A stretch of 64,000 bases of DNA from Halorubrum yunnanense. GTDB taxonomy: Archaea; Halobacteriota; Halobacteria; Halobacteriales; Haloferacaceae. This document shows positions 25,498-34,038 of the stretch, one piece after another. Under the pieces are notes generated by a model. It worked only from the letters and a program-made list of their open reading frames with translations, did no database searches and was not told the origin of the DNA. The stretch covers positions 109,872 through 173,871 of the forward strand of contig NZ_JAODIX010000030.1 of NCBI RefSeq assembly GCF_026586675.1. Reading direction: 5' to 3'. Position numbers and translations under genes: made by a program. Every line of letters begins with the position of its first letter. Position 1 is the stretch's first letter.

Positions 25498-26726
25498 CGC
25501 TCACCGCCCGCATCACCGGAGTCTCGGTCCAGCCACGAGACGGTGATCGACTCGAACGGCTCGGAGTACTGCATCAGCGTCGTGCCGAGGATCGCCATCA
25601 CGAGCACGTAGCCGACCGCGAACGCGTTGATCGTCTGCGCGAGCGCCGGGTCGAACGCGCCCGCGTCGGCCCCGGTCACGGCGATCGTCGCGATGATCAG
25701 CGAGAACTCCCCGCGGGTCGTCATCCCGAGCGCGACGCGGGTCGACCGCCGGGTGTTCAGGTCGAAGGCGCGCCCGGCGAAGAAGCCGGTGACGAGCTTC
25801 GTCGGCGTCGTCACGAGGACCGCGAGCGCGATCAGCCCCGCCACGCCGCCGAACAGCAGCGGGTCGGTGACGAGCCCGATCCAGAAGAAGAACACCGCCG
25901 CGAACGTGTCGCGGACGGGTTCGAGCAGCGCCTCGATATCGTGGGCGTCGTCGGTCGAGGCGAACGCCATCCCGACGAAGAAGGCTGCGACCGCCTCGCT
26001 GACGCCGAGCGCGAGCGCCGCGCCGGCGATGAGCACCACGGCCGCGATCGACCGGAGCGCGACGAACTCCTGGTTGTCGGTCGCGACCAGCCGGTCGAGC
26101 GCCGGCGTGCCGAACCGGACCGCGGCCAGCAGCGCGAGGATGAAACCGACCGCGACGCCGACGTCGACGGCAGCCGCGGCGACGTCGCCGCCCCCGAGCA
26201 CGAGCGCGGCCGCGACGGAGAGGTAGACGGCGATGAACAGGTCCTCGTAGACGAGCGTCCCGAGCAGCGGCTCGGCCTCGTCGTTGGCGATCCAGCCGAG
26301 GTCGATGAGCGACTTCGTGATCACCGCCGACGAGGAGATGTACACGATCCCGGCGACCAGGAACGCCGGGAGGAACGCCCCGAAGACGAGCCAGCCGAGG
26401 ACCAGCCCCGCCCCGAAGTTGGCGAGGTCAATCGTCCCGGCCGCCCCGATCTGGCGCCGCCGCGCGAGCAGGCGGTCGAGGTTGAACTCGAGCCCGAGGA
26501 AAAAGAGGAGGAAGACGATCCCGAGCTCCGCGCCGAGCGCGATGAACTCCGTCTCGGGGACGTAGGCGGGGCCCACGACCGGGAGCGAGACCCGTCCGAG
26601 GACGAACTCCCCGAGCAGCATTCCCGCGACGATGTAGAAGGGGATCACGGACTGGCCGAGGCGGTTCGCGAGCGCGCCGGCCACCGCGACGGCGGCGAAC
26701 ATGACGCCGACGTCGAGCAGCGCCAC
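25491..26726 (-). CDS. Monovalent cation:proton antiporter (CPA2 family)
   Basis: Membrane antiporter of 411 residues with about 12 helices, exchanging K+ or Na+ for protons. CPA2 features are visible: a helix-rich N-terminus ending in LGIVFLLFFLGLEF, SSSAVITKSLIDLGWI, EPLLGTLVYEDLFIAVYLS, SEAVAAFFVGMAFA, and TRVALGMTTRGEFSLIIA with the conserved Arg-Gly-Glu. There is no cytosolic RCK tail; instead a separate regulatory gene lies upstream at 26791-27270. The two form a KhtU/KhtT-like pair. The stop codon lies in a TTTATAA box of the neighbouring repeat. Ion specificity cannot be read from the sequence. Confidence 0.9.
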   Translation of the reverse strand: MALLDVGVMFAAVAVAGALANRLGQSVIPFYIVAGMLLGEFVLGRVSLPVVGPAYVPETEFIALGAELGIVFLLFFLGLEFNLDRLLARRRQIGAAGTIDLANFGAGLVLGWLVFGAFLPAFLVAGIVYISSSAVITKSLIDLGWIANDEAEPLLGTLVYEDLFIAVYLSVAAALVLGGGDVAAAAVDVGVAVGFILALLAAVRFGTPALDRLVATDNQEFVALRSIAAVVLIAGAALALGVSEAVAAFFVGMAFASTDDAHDIEALLEPVRDTFAAVFFFWIGLVTDPLLFGGVAGLIALAVLVTTPTKLVTGFFAGRAFDLNTRRSTRVALGMTTRGEFSLIIATIAVTGADAGAFDPALAQTINAFAVGYVLVMAILGTTLMQYSEPFESITVSWLDRDSGDAGGERL

Positions 26727-26790
26727 TACGGGTCACCGCCGAGGCGGGCGGCCGAGGCGGTCGAGCCGACGGCGGCGTCCGACCGGTCGC

Positions 26791-27270
26791 TCATTCCGTG
26801 AGGAGCTCCTCGAACGCCGCGCAGTTCTCGGGCGTCCCGACCCCGATCACGGTGTCGCCCTCGCGGAGCGTGGTGTCGGCGGTCGGGCTGTCGATCACCT
26901 CGTCGCCGCGCTGGATCGCGACGACGGCGAGACCGGTGCGGTTACCGATGTCCGCGCTCTCCAGCGTCTCGCCGATCAGCAGGGAGCCGGGCTGAAGCTC
27001 GTACCACTCCAGGAGGATCCCGCCGGGCAGGGTGGTCTCCCGCGTCTCGGGCTCGACCGGCTGGAAGTACGCGCCCTCGATGATCGACCCGATCGTCCGG
27101 GCGAGGTCGTCGCTGAACTCGAACGCCTTCTCCGAGTCGGCGTCGGGGTCGGGACGGCGGAACACCTCGCGTTTCCCCGTGTTGTGGATGACGACGACCA
27201 TCTCGCCGTCGTCGAGCTCGATCTCGAACTTCTTGCCGACGCCCGGGAGGTCGGATTCGCGGATCGTCAT
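26791..27270 (-). CDS. Antiporter regulatory subunit, RCK_C domain (KhtT-like)
   Basis: A 159-residue cytosolic protein. The N-terminal part (MTIRESDLPGVGKKFEIELDDG) is KhtT-like. The C-terminal 80 residues form an RCK_C/TrkA_C domain (LEWYELQPGSLLIGETLESADI, NRTGLAVVAIQRGDEVI, LREGDTVIGVGTPENC), which usually binds a nucleotide such as c-di-AMP or senses ions. It is upstream of the antiporter in one operon with a 64-bp gap. The start ATG at 27268-27270 is chosen over upstream extensions, which lack family-like sequence. Confidence 0.88.
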   Translation of the reverse strand: MTIRESDLPGVGKKFEIELDDGEMVVVIHNTGKREVFRRPDPDADSEKAFEFSDDLARTIGSIIEGAYFQPVEPETRETTLPGGILLEWYELQPGSLLIGETLESADIGNRTGLAVVAIQRGDEVIDSPTADTTLREGDTVIGVGTPENCAAFEELLTE

Positions 27271-27463
27271 ACCGGAGTGAGCGGCGCCCGGGTAATAGGT
27301 GTACACGTCGGGGGTCGGCGTCCGGGCGACGGTCCGCGCGACGGTCCGCGGCGATGCCCGGCGTCGGCGGCGGGATCGCGGCCCCGCGGACCGCGGCACC
27401 GCAGACCGCGGCGCGCGCCCCCGCGCACAAAACGCTAAGTGGGGTGGGGCCGAGGTGGGAACC

Positions 27464-27814
27464 ATGTGGGGATCCCGGAAGAGCCGGGACCGGCGATCGG
27501 TGACCTGTATCGCATGCGGGGACTCGCTGCTTCGCGAGGAGGCGCGCGAGTACGACAAGGAGGGGAACCGCTGGAACCGGCGCGACAAGGAGTTCGAGTA
27601 CCTCTGTACCGACTGCGACGACGAGCTCTGCCACCAGCCCCGCGACGGGCTGGAGTCGCTGGTCTGTTCGATCGAGGCCGACGGGCTCTCGCGCGAGGAG
27701 TTCCTCGCCCGGTACGGCGACGCGGTCGCGGTCGACGAGCGCGACGACGACGGCGCGACCGGGTCCCGCGGCCGATCCGACCGCGACAGGGAGCCGTCGG
27801 ACCGCGACCGGTAG
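27464..27814 (+). CDS. Conserved haloarchaeal zinc-finger protein
   Basis: A 116-residue protein starting MWGSRKSRDRRSVTCIACGD. Zinc ligands are likely CIAC (about 15-18) and CTDC (about 45-48), with an additional Cys-His in DELCHQPRDGLESLVCS. The tail is a low-complexity Arg/Asp region. An upstream frame extension to 27299 is rejected because it overlaps the divergent promoter region of the antiporter operon and is low complexity. No function is known. Confidence 0.72.
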   Translation: MWGSRKSRDRRSVTCIACGDSLLREEAREYDKEGNRWNRRDKEFEYLCTDCDDELCHQPRDGLESLVCSIEADGLSREEFLARYGDAVAVDERDDDGATGSRGRSDRDREPSDRDR

Positions 27815-27885
27815 CGCGCCGCCGTTCCGGGCGGCTCCGCCCGCCCCCCGACAGGCCTTTCTAACGGACCCGCGTTGGTCCCGGT

Positions 27886-29187
27886 ATGTCAGACGACGAG
27901 CCGAAACCGGGGTCCGCAGAGGACCAGGGTCCCGTGACGATCACGCCGGAGCTGGCCGACCGCCTCGCCGAGAAGCGGGCGGACCTCTTCGAGGAGTTCG
28001 AGATCCCCGACGAGTTCCCGAGCGAGGTCCTCCGCGAGGCCGAGGCGCGGACCGAGGGCGTGGACGACGAGATCGAATCGGAGATCGACGGGCGCGAGGA
28101 CCTCAGGGACCTCACGACGTGGACCACCGACCCGATCGACGCGCAGGACTTCGACGACGCCATCTCCATCGAGCGCGAGGAGGGCGCCTACCGGCTGTGG
28201 GTCCACATCGCCGATGTCACCCACTACGTCAACCCGGACACCGCGATGTGGGAAGAGGCGGTGAAGCGGTCGAACACCGTCTACCTGCCCGACTACACGA
28301 TCCACATGCTCCCGCCGGTGCTCGCCGAGACCGTCTGCTCGCTCGTCGCCGACGAGGACCGGCTCGCGCACACCGTCGAGATGGAGATCGACGACGAGAC
28401 GCTCTCCTTCGAGGATATCGACATCTACAAATCGGTGATCAACTCCGACGAGCGACTCACCTACTCCGAGTGCGAGAACCGGCTCGACGACCCTTCGCTC
28501 CCCCTCGGCGAGGAGAACCAGCTCGCCTTCGAGCTCGCTGACCGCATGCACGAGCAGCGCAAGGCGGACGGCTCGCTCGTGTTGAACCCCCGCCGCGACC
28601 GCGCGCACACCATCATCGAGGAGTCGATGCTGAAGGCGAACAAGGCGGTGACGCACACCCTGATGTGGGACCGCGGCGTCGAGGCGATGTACCGCGTCCA
28701 CCCGCAGCCGACCCCCGACCAGTGGAACGAGGCCTTAAAAGAGATCCAGGAGCTCGACTCCGTCTCCATCCCCGGGGACGCGTGGGGTGACGACCCGCGC
28801 AAGGCGGTCAACGCCGCCCTTGAGGAGTCGCCCGGCCGCCAGCTCAACAAGATCCAGCGCGCCGTGCTGAAGGTGATGCCGCGCGCGAAGTACATGAACG
28901 ACCCGTTCGGCGGCCACCACGCGCTCAACTTCGACATCTACGGCCACTTCACCTCGCCAATTCGGCGGCTCTCCGACACGATCAACCACTGGATCGTCCA
29001 CGAGAACGACGTGCCGGAGAACCTGATCGAGCTGTGCGACCACGCCAGCGACCGACAGAAGGACGGCGAGACGGTTGAGCGCCTCTACAAGCAGTTCCTC
29101 CAGGAGCAGGGGCTCGACCCTCACGCGGTGAACAACCGCGGGACCGAGGTCGTCGACGACGCCGAGGAAGCGAAACACACCGTCTGA
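27886..29187 (+). CDS. rnr: RNB-domain 3'-5' exoribonuclease (RNase R-like)
   Basis: Exoribonuclease for RNA turnover; haloarchaea use an RNase R-type enzyme. The 433-residue protein is essentially one RNB domain. The catalytic acid cluster is present (TTDPIDAQDFDDAIS near residues 81-95), followed by LWVHIADVTHYV, MLPPVLAETVCSLV, EESMLKANKAV, and NFDIYGHFTSPIRRLSDTINH. The N-terminal cold-shock and C-terminal S1 domains of bacterial RNase R are missing, as is usual for haloarchaeal members. It is monocistronic, with the ATG at 27886 about 45 bp after a GC-rich stretch. Confidence 0.92.
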   Translation: MSDDEPKPGSAEDQGPVTITPELADRLAEKRADLFEEFEIPDEFPSEVLREAEARTEGVDDEIESEIDGREDLRDLTTWTTDPIDAQDFDDAISIEREEGAYRLWVHIADVTHYVNPDTAMWEEAVKRSNTVYLPDYTIHMLPPVLAETVCSLVADEDRLAHTVEMEIDDETLSFEDIDIYKSVINSDERLTYSECENRLDDPSLPLGEENQLAFELADRMHEQRKADGSLVLNPRRDRAHTIIEESMLKANKAVTHTLMWDRGVEAMYRVHPQPTPDQWNEALKEIQELDSVSIPGDAWGDDPRKAVNAALEESPGRQLNKIQRAVLKVMPRAKYMNDPFGGHHALNFDIYGHFTSPIRRLSDTINHWIVHENDVPENLIELCDHASDRQKDGETVERLYKQFLQEQGLDPHAVNNRGTEVVDDAEEAKHTV

Positions 29188-29241
29188 CCCCTCGCTCACC
29201 TCGGCGAAGCGTATAGACCGCCGGAGCTCCTACATGGCGGT

Positions 29242-29631
29242 ATGAACGCTCACGATGAGGACGAGGGCCATGCCGCCGATCGGATCGGCGACCGAGACCG
29301 CATCCGGTCCGAACGGGAGGCGGAGCGAGGCGCCACGATGGGCGGATTCGCGGGCGCCGTGCTCGGCGCTCGTGGCGGCCCAATCGGCGCCGGGATCGGT
29401 GCCTTTCTCGGGGGGTCGACCGGCTACGCCGTCGGCTACGCGCTGAGCGAACTGGAGGGGAGCCGCGGCGAGCCCCACGAGACGACGCTCGACGACTACG
29501 CGACCGACGCGGGCGCGGCGGACGCCCCGGGAGACGACTCCCGCGACGACCTCGGGGACGAGGGGCCGGTCCGGATCGAGGTCGACGAGGCAGACGACGA
29601 GGCGGGCAGCGAGGCGGACGACGGGGACTGA
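29242..29631 (+). CDS. Glycine-zipper-like small protein
   Basis: A 129-residue protein with a charged N-terminus, a glycine-zipper stretch about residues 30-72 (GGFAGAVLGARGGPIGAG, IGAFLGGSTGYAVGYAL) that could form a membrane hairpin, and a long Asp/Glu-rich tail. Such proteins are often membrane-associated; no catalytic residue is seen. A predicted BoxA is not obvious. Function is unknown. Confidence 0.6.
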   Translation: MNAHDEDEGHAADRIGDRDRIRSEREAERGATMGGFAGAVLGARGGPIGAGIGAFLGGSTGYAVGYALSELEGSRGEPHETTLDDYATDAGAADAPGDDSRDDLGDEGPVRIEVDEADDEAGSEADDGD

Positions 29632-29707
29632 TCGGCTCCGGGAGCCCGGGCCCCGCCGCCGCGTCCCCGCCGAGAGCCGAATGATGTCTCGCGCGCGACG
29701 CGAGCGC

Positions 29708-30106
29708 ATGGTAACTGACCGCGTTGTCGCCCGCTGCGAGGTCGCCGACGGCGACCGAGCCGGCCTGTCCGAACACGTCTTCGACTGGTTCGCGGTGACG
29801 ATCGGCGGGGCCGAACACGCGGACTCCTCGCCGGCCGTGCTGGACGGGATCGACCGGATCGCCGGGCCGACGCCGGATCCGGGGACAGACGCGAGCATCG
29901 ACCGGTTCCTCGCCGGCGTCGCGGCCGGCTACGACGTGGCCTGCACCGTCGGCGAGGCGGTCGGTCCGGACTCGCACTACGACCGCGGCTTCCACGTGAC
30001 CGCCACCTGCGGCACCTTCGGGGCCGTGGCGACCGCCGGCGTGGTCCGGGAGACCTCGGCGGCGGTCGGGCGGTCGGGAGGGGCCGAGGTGACCGCTCAG
30101 TCCTGA
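29708..30106 (+). pseudogene. MmgE/PrpD-family remnant
   Basis: A frame of 132-141 residues retains two separate pieces of an MmgE/PrpD (2-methylcitrate dehydratase-like) protein: the N-terminal EHVFDWFAVTIGGAEHADS region and an internal FLAGVAAGYDVACTVGEAVGPDSHYDRGFHV, then TATCGTFGAVA. The roughly 60 residues that normally separate them, with the catalytic Asp-His segment, are absent, and the C-terminal 300 residues are missing. After GVVRET the sequence loses similarity and stops, overlapping the 3' end of the opposite MFS gene by 10 bp. This is a gene decayed by at least two deletions and not a functional enzyme. Confidence 0.72.
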
Positions 30107-31389
30107 CGCGTCGCGAACCGGGAGACCGCGGCCGCCGAAAGCGCGCCTAACGCCGCGATCCCCGCGAGGACGAGGAACAGCTCGCGGGGGCCGGCGCGGG
30201 TGAGGACCGTCCCGGCGAGCGCCGCGCCGAACGACCCGACGCCGAAGATGCCGAGGTACGTGTAGCCGAACGAGATGCCCCGCGCCTCACTCGGGGAGTA
30301 GGCCGCGACCGTCGCCTGCGAGAGCGGCTGAACCGTGAACAGTGCGATTCCGAGCGAGAGCGAGACGACGAGGAACGTCGCGGGGCCGCCGCTGGCGGGA
30401 ACGAACAGGAGCGCGAGTCCCGTCAGCACGGACATGAGGACGATCAGGCCGCGTTCCGGGGGCATCCGGTCGGCGATCCGCCCGCCGAGGTACTGGCCGA
30501 ACACGCCGACCGTGAGGATCGCGACGTACATGTACCGGGCGACGTCGAACTCCTCGGCGTACGGGCTCTCCGGGTCGATCAGCTGGACGTCGATGAGCCC
30601 GCCGAGGACGTCGCCGAGGAGGTCCGGCAGGAACGTGAGGAACGTCCGGTAGTAGAGCCCGCTGAACGTGACGAACGCGAACACGATCAGGAACCCGCCG
30701 GCGAGCAGGACCCGCGTGTCGTCCGCGACCGTCGACAGCGAGACCTCCCCTTTGGCGCTGCCGCTCGTGGCGGGCTCGCGTTCCCCGCTTCCGTCCCCGC
30801 GCTCACCCCCGCCGTCGGCCGCCGCGGGGTCCGCGAGCGCCGCGTCGACGTCGACGGTGGCCCCGTAGGCGCCGACGACGACCGCGGGGAGCGTGAGCGC
30901 GGCCGCGACGATGCGCCAGTCGAACGCCAAGAGGAGCAGCGCGGTCGCCAGCGGACCGAGCGCGATGCCGAGGTTGCCGCCGATCCCGTGGTAGCCGAGC
31001 GCGGTCCCGCGCTGCGCCACCGACTTCGAGAGCAGCGACAGCCCCGCGGGGTGGTAGACGCTCGCGGTGACCCCCCAGACGCCGATCGCGAGCGCGAGCG
31101 CGAGGAGGTTCGGAGCGACGCTCACGAGGAGAAACGAGCCCGCCATCCCGGCGAGACACGCGAGGATGACCGGCTTGGAGCCGAACCGGTCGACGACGAT
31201 GCCCCCGGGGAGCGCGCCGACTCCGAACAGCCCGTAGCCGATCGTCGAGACGAGCCCGAGCGTGGCCGCAGTCGTCGAGAACTCCGCGATCCACACCGTC
31301 AGCAGGATCGGGATCGAGAGCTCGTACGTGTGGACGAGCCCGTGTGAGCCGGCGGTAAAGGCCACGATCCGTCGCTCGGCGGAGTCCAT
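30097..31389 (-). CDS. MFS transporter
   Basis: A 430-residue major facilitator protein with 12 predicted membrane helices in two halves of six. Loop 2-3 carries the MFS signature GGIVVDRFGSKPV, with a second version GGRIADRMPPERG in the C half. A charged cytoplasmic loop of about 50 residues separates the halves. HPAGLSLLSKSVAQRGTALG resembles the fosmidomycin-resistance/efflux group. It is intact, unlike the two damaged genes that flank it. Substrate is unknown. The ATG is at 31387-31389. Confidence 0.85.
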   Translation of the reverse strand: MDSAERRIVAFTAGSHGLVHTYELSIPILLTVWIAEFSTTAATLGLVSTIGYGLFGVGALPGGIVVDRFGSKPVILACLAGMAGSFLLVSVAPNLLALALAIGVWGVTASVYHPAGLSLLSKSVAQRGTALGYHGIGGNLGIALGPLATALLLLAFDWRIVAAALTLPAVVVGAYGATVDVDAALADPAAADGGGERGDGSGEREPATSGSAKGEVSLSTVADDTRVLLAGGFLIVFAFVTFSGLYYRTFLTFLPDLLGDVLGGLIDVQLIDPESPYAEEFDVARYMYVAILTVGVFGQYLGGRIADRMPPERGLIVLMSVLTGLALLFVPASGGPATFLVVSLSLGIALFTVQPLSQATVAAYSPSEARGISFGYTYLGIFGVGSFGAALAGTVLTRAGPRELFLVLAGIAALGALSAAAVSRFATRQD

Positions 31390-31493
31390 TACGCCGGCGT
31401 TCGCGGTGACCGCTCAAAGGTTCGGGGGTAGCTGCCGGGGTTGCCGCGAGGGCGCGCCGGGAGACACGGGCGCCGGGGTCTCGCGCCGCCCGG

Positions 31494-32062
31494 TCACTCC
31501 GCCATCGCCGTCTCGCCGCCCGGCGGGTCGGCGGGTCGGCGGGGACGAGCGTCGCCATGCAGGAGTAGTAGACGCCCGTGAAGCCCAGGACGAAGAAGCC
31601 GAGCGCCGCGAACGCGACCCCCGCGTTCACCGGCGTCGACGTCCGGGCCACGACGAGGAACAGGCCCGCGCTGGCGACGGTCTGAACGAGGAGGATCCCC
31701 CCGATCCGGGTCTGCGGGTCGCCGGGGAGCGCGTCGGAGAGCCACCCGCCGAGGAGCCGGCCGCCGCTCCCGAACAGCTGCACGACCGCGAGCACGGCGC
31801 CGCCGAAGGCGACCGACCCGCCGATCGGCCCCTCGACGTAGAGCACCGTGTACCCGGTGGTCGTGAAGAGGGCCGCACCGAGGAACAGCCCGGAGACGGC
31901 CAGCAGCACGTACGCCCGGTTGGCCGCCAGCCCGCGGAGGTCCGGGTAGCTGGCGGCGTCGCCGCTCTCGCCGCGGTAGAGCGCGTAGAAGCCGACCGCG
32001 ACGACGCCGAGCGCGGCCGCGATCAGGAAGCCGACCTGCCAGGGTTGCGTTCGGGGACCCAT
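31494..32062 (-). pseudogene. MFS transporter remnant (C-terminal half)
   Basis: The frame begins just after what would be the middle loop of an MFS protein (WQVGFLIAAALGVVAVGFYALYRG) and covers helices 7-10, including GGRLLGGWLSDALPGD. It ends in YYSCMATLVPAD, where the last two helices should begin. From there the frame runs out into low-complexity Arg-rich sequence, while a neighbouring frame gives GGETAMAE and a stop at 31494. Both the N-terminal half and the last helices are lost. It is a separate gene from the intact MFS gene downstream. Confidence 0.7.
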
Positions 32063-32084
32063 CGCCCCGGTTTCGAGCGGTCGA

Positions 32085-32219
32085 CTACGAGAGGTTAAAC
32101 GACGTGTACAGAAGCAGCCCGACGGAGATGACGGTGACCAGCACCAGCCAGCCGATCATGATCGCGCCCATCTGGCGATGCGAGAGGTTCTTTCCCTCGA
32201 GTATCTCTGAAACGCCCAT
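32085..32219 (-). CDS. Single-pass membrane microprotein (44 residues)
   Basis: A 44-residue protein: MGVSEILEGKNLSHRQMG as a short cytoplasmic segment, then one membrane helix (about residues 19-39, IMIGWLVLVTVISVGLLLY) and a short tail FNLS. The ATG at 32217-32219 lies 22-30 bp from a clean BoxA (32241-32250), consistent with a leaderless mRNA. The promoter is the main support that it is expressed. Function is unknown. Confidence 0.6.
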   Translation of the reverse strand: MGVSEILEGKNLSHRQMGAIMIGWLVLVTVISVGLLLYTSFNLS

Positions 32220-32240
32220 ATCTCGACGATTCGCCGAAAG

Positions 32241-32250
32241 TATTTAAATC
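32241..32250 (-). promoter_or_regulatory. BoxA of the membrane microprotein
   Basis: Minus-strand GATTTAAATA 22-31 bp upstream of the 44-residue gene start. Confidence 0.55.
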
Positions 32251-32288
32251 GTTTTCAACGGGCCGAGAGCGACGGTTCGCGACCGGGC

Positions 32289-32579
32289 CTACCACTCGAC
32301 GTACGCGAGGTATTCGGTCCCCGCGTACGCGAGGAGCCACGTGCCGTAGGAGTCGGTCACGTCGGTCCCCTCGTGCTCCCGGATCCGGTCGACCACCGAC
32401 CGGAACGCCTCGTCGTCCTCGAAGTACCCGCCGTCGACCGCCTCCTCGACGACAGCGCGCTCGGCCTCGGAGAGCCCCGAGAGCGCGAACAGGTACCGGT
32501 CTCGGACCCGGTCGGCGAACGCCTCGACGTCTACGCCGTCTCGACGCTCCTCTCGGCGCACCCGGTCGAGATATTCCAC
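32289..32579 (-). CDS. Hypothetical protein, possibly 5'-truncated
   Basis: A 96-residue acidic helical protein if a GTG at 32577-32579 is used (EYLDRVRREERRDGVDVEAF), ending DSYGTWLLAYAGTEYLAYVEW. The C-terminal 80 residues look like real protein: DRYLFALSGLSEAERAVVEEA and GGYFEDDEAFRSVVDRIREHE. The frame stays open further upstream (to 32768) but that part lies opposite a flippase-like remnant and is low complexity. Either the gene is complete with a GTG start, or its original start was lost when the two regions were joined. Function is unknown. Confidence 0.55.
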   Translation of the reverse strand: MEYLDRVRREERRDGVDVEAFADRVRDRYLFALSGLSEAERAVVEEAVDGGYFEDDEAFRSVVDRIREHEGTDVTDSYGTWLLAYAGTEYLAYVEW

Positions 32580-32792
32580 GAGTACACCCACCCGGCGATC
32601 GGGTCGGCGGTCATGTTCGGGGGTATCTGGTACGCGCAGCGCCTCGTGGACGTCTCCCCGCTGGTCGAACTGGTCCTGACCGTGCCGACCGGAGCCGTCA
32701 TCTACACCGTCTCCGTGCTGTTGCTCGACCAGCTGTTCAGCTGGGGCATCAAACGCGACCTCCGACACGTCGTCGCCGAAGTGCAGAGCTAG
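32580..32792 (+). pseudogene. Remnant of a polysaccharide flippase-like membrane protein
   Basis: About 70 codons without a start reading HEYTHPAIGSAVMFGGIWYA, then LVDVSPLVELVLTVPTGAVIYTVSVLLLDQLF and KRDLRHVVAEVQS. Two membrane helices followed by a basic segment fit the extreme C-terminus of Wzx/MATE-type oligosaccharide flippases. The rest of the gene is missing; upstream sequence belongs to another gene on the opposite strand. It is an end fragment left by a deletion. Confidence 0.5.
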
Positions 32793-32935
32793 CGGCGTCG
32801 GCGCTGGGCGCGTCGCGACTCGGAACCGCGATTCTGGCGATCATTACGGAGAAACAGGGACCCGCGGGGTGCCCACGAGCCGAGCGAGTGGGGGCACGCG
32901 AGAGAACGGCTGAACGGCCGAAGCGAGTGAAAGAG

Positions 32936-33007
32936 TGGACTCGCGGGGATTTGAACCCCGGGCCTCTTCCTTGCGAAGGAAGCGATCTGCCGCTGATCTA
33001 CGAGCCC
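32936..33007 (-). tRNA. tRNA-Ala (anticodon CGC)
   Basis: A 72-nt cloverleaf on the minus strand. The acceptor stem is GGGCTCG/CGAGTCC with the G3:U70 wobble that marks tRNA-Ala. The anticodon stem is CTTCC/GGAAG around the loop TTCGCAA (anticodon CGC), and the T arm is CGGGG TTCAAAT CCCCG. The discriminator base is A, and no intron is present. CCA is not encoded. Confidence 0.96.
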
Positions 33008-33030
33008 GCATCTGAGATCAGTCGCCGTTC

Positions 33031-33039
33031 GTATTTGTA
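33031..33039 (-). promoter_or_regulatory. BoxA of tRNA-Ala
   Basis: Minus-strand TACAAATAC 24-32 bp upstream of the tRNA 5' end. Confidence 0.6.
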
Positions 33040-33255
33040 CCTTACCTTTCGACGACCCGCACGCGGGTCGTTCGCAGGCGGCGCCGGCCGCCGCAGCCCG
33101 CGACGGACACCGCCGACACCGACGGGATTAGGTGGTTGCCGCCGCAAGATTTGGTCGACATCGGAATCGCGGCTCCGAGCCTAAACCAGATTAACGTTTT
33201 TGAGACGCATACCACATTCGTTACTCTTTTGCGTGCGGGCGACGAAGATCTGAGT

Positions 33256-34038
33256 ATGGCAGAAGCGACGGCGACGACGGACCCCGACCCGGCCGCGATC
33301 GCGGCCCTGAAACACGTCGGGCTCGTCGGCGGCCTGACCGAGACGAAGGTGTCGTGCGCGGCCCTCGGCGACCGGCTCGACGCCTCGACGCAGACCGCAT
33401 CCCGGCGGCTCCAGACCCTCGAGTCCGCGGGCTACATCGAGCGAGACGTGGTCGGCGACGGCCAGTGGGTGCGCGTCACCGACGCGGGCGAGGCAGCCCT
33501 CCGGGCCGAGTACGCCGACTACCGCCGGCTGTTCGAGAGCAACGTCGAGCTCGTCCTCCGCGGCGCGGTCACCGGCGGGATGGGCGAGGGGCGCCACTAC
33601 ATCACCCTGCCCGGCTACGCCGAGCAGTTCCGGACGCGGCTGGGCTACGAGCCGTTCCCCGGCACGTTCAACGTCGACCTGAGCGAGGAGAGCGTCCGGC
33701 GTCGCGGCGAGATGGCCGGCATCGACGCAGTCCCGATCGACGCGTGGGAGGACGACGACCGGACCTACGGCGCGGCCTCGTGTTACGGCGTCACCCTCGT
33801 CGCCGGCGACGAGCGCTACGAGGAGGCCCACGCGATCGTCCCGGACCGGACCCACCACGACGACGACCAGCTGGAGCTCATCGCGCCCGAGCGGCTCCGC
33901 GCCGCGCTCGGCCTCGACGACGGCGACGAGGTCGAGGTCCGGGTGACCGCGACGAGCCGAGCGGACGAACCCGGCGAGGGCGCCACGGAGGAGGAGGAAA
34001 CCGGCGAGGGCGAGGTCGCCGGGACGGAGGCGGCCTGA
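33256..34038 (+). CDS. rbkR: CTP-dependent riboflavin kinase with N-terminal winged helix (RbkR)
   Basis: Makes FMN from riboflavin with CTP. The 260-residue protein has an N-terminal winged helix (about residues 10-85; [25 protein letters not shown]) and a C-terminal DUF120 riboflavin kinase domain ([33 protein letters not shown]), then an acidic tail. Proteins of this two-domain type are known from other archaea as RbkR, kinase and DNA-binding repressor of riboflavin genes. The start ATG at 33256 excludes an in-frame extension to 33136. It is coupled to ribB by a TGATG overlap. That it regulates this operon is inferred from the family. Confidence 0.92.
   Translation: MAEATATTDPDPAAIAALKHVGLVGGLTETKVSCAALGDRLDASTQTASRRLQTLESAGYIERDVVGDGQWVRVTDAGEAALRAEYADYRRLFESNVELVLRGAVTGGMGEGRHYITLPGYAEQFRTRLGYEPFPGTFNVDLSEESVRRRGEMAGIDAVPIDAWEDDDRTYGAASCYGVTLVAGDERYEEAHAIVPDRTHHDDDQLELIAPERLRAALGLDDGDEVEVRVTATSRADEPGEGATEEEETGEGEVAGTEAA

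Noticed and set aside
29230-29995. Minus-strand frames opposite the glycine-zipper gene and PrpD remnant
   Set aside because: No protein motif, Arg/Ser-rich composition typical of antisense shadows; plus-strand products are recognisable.
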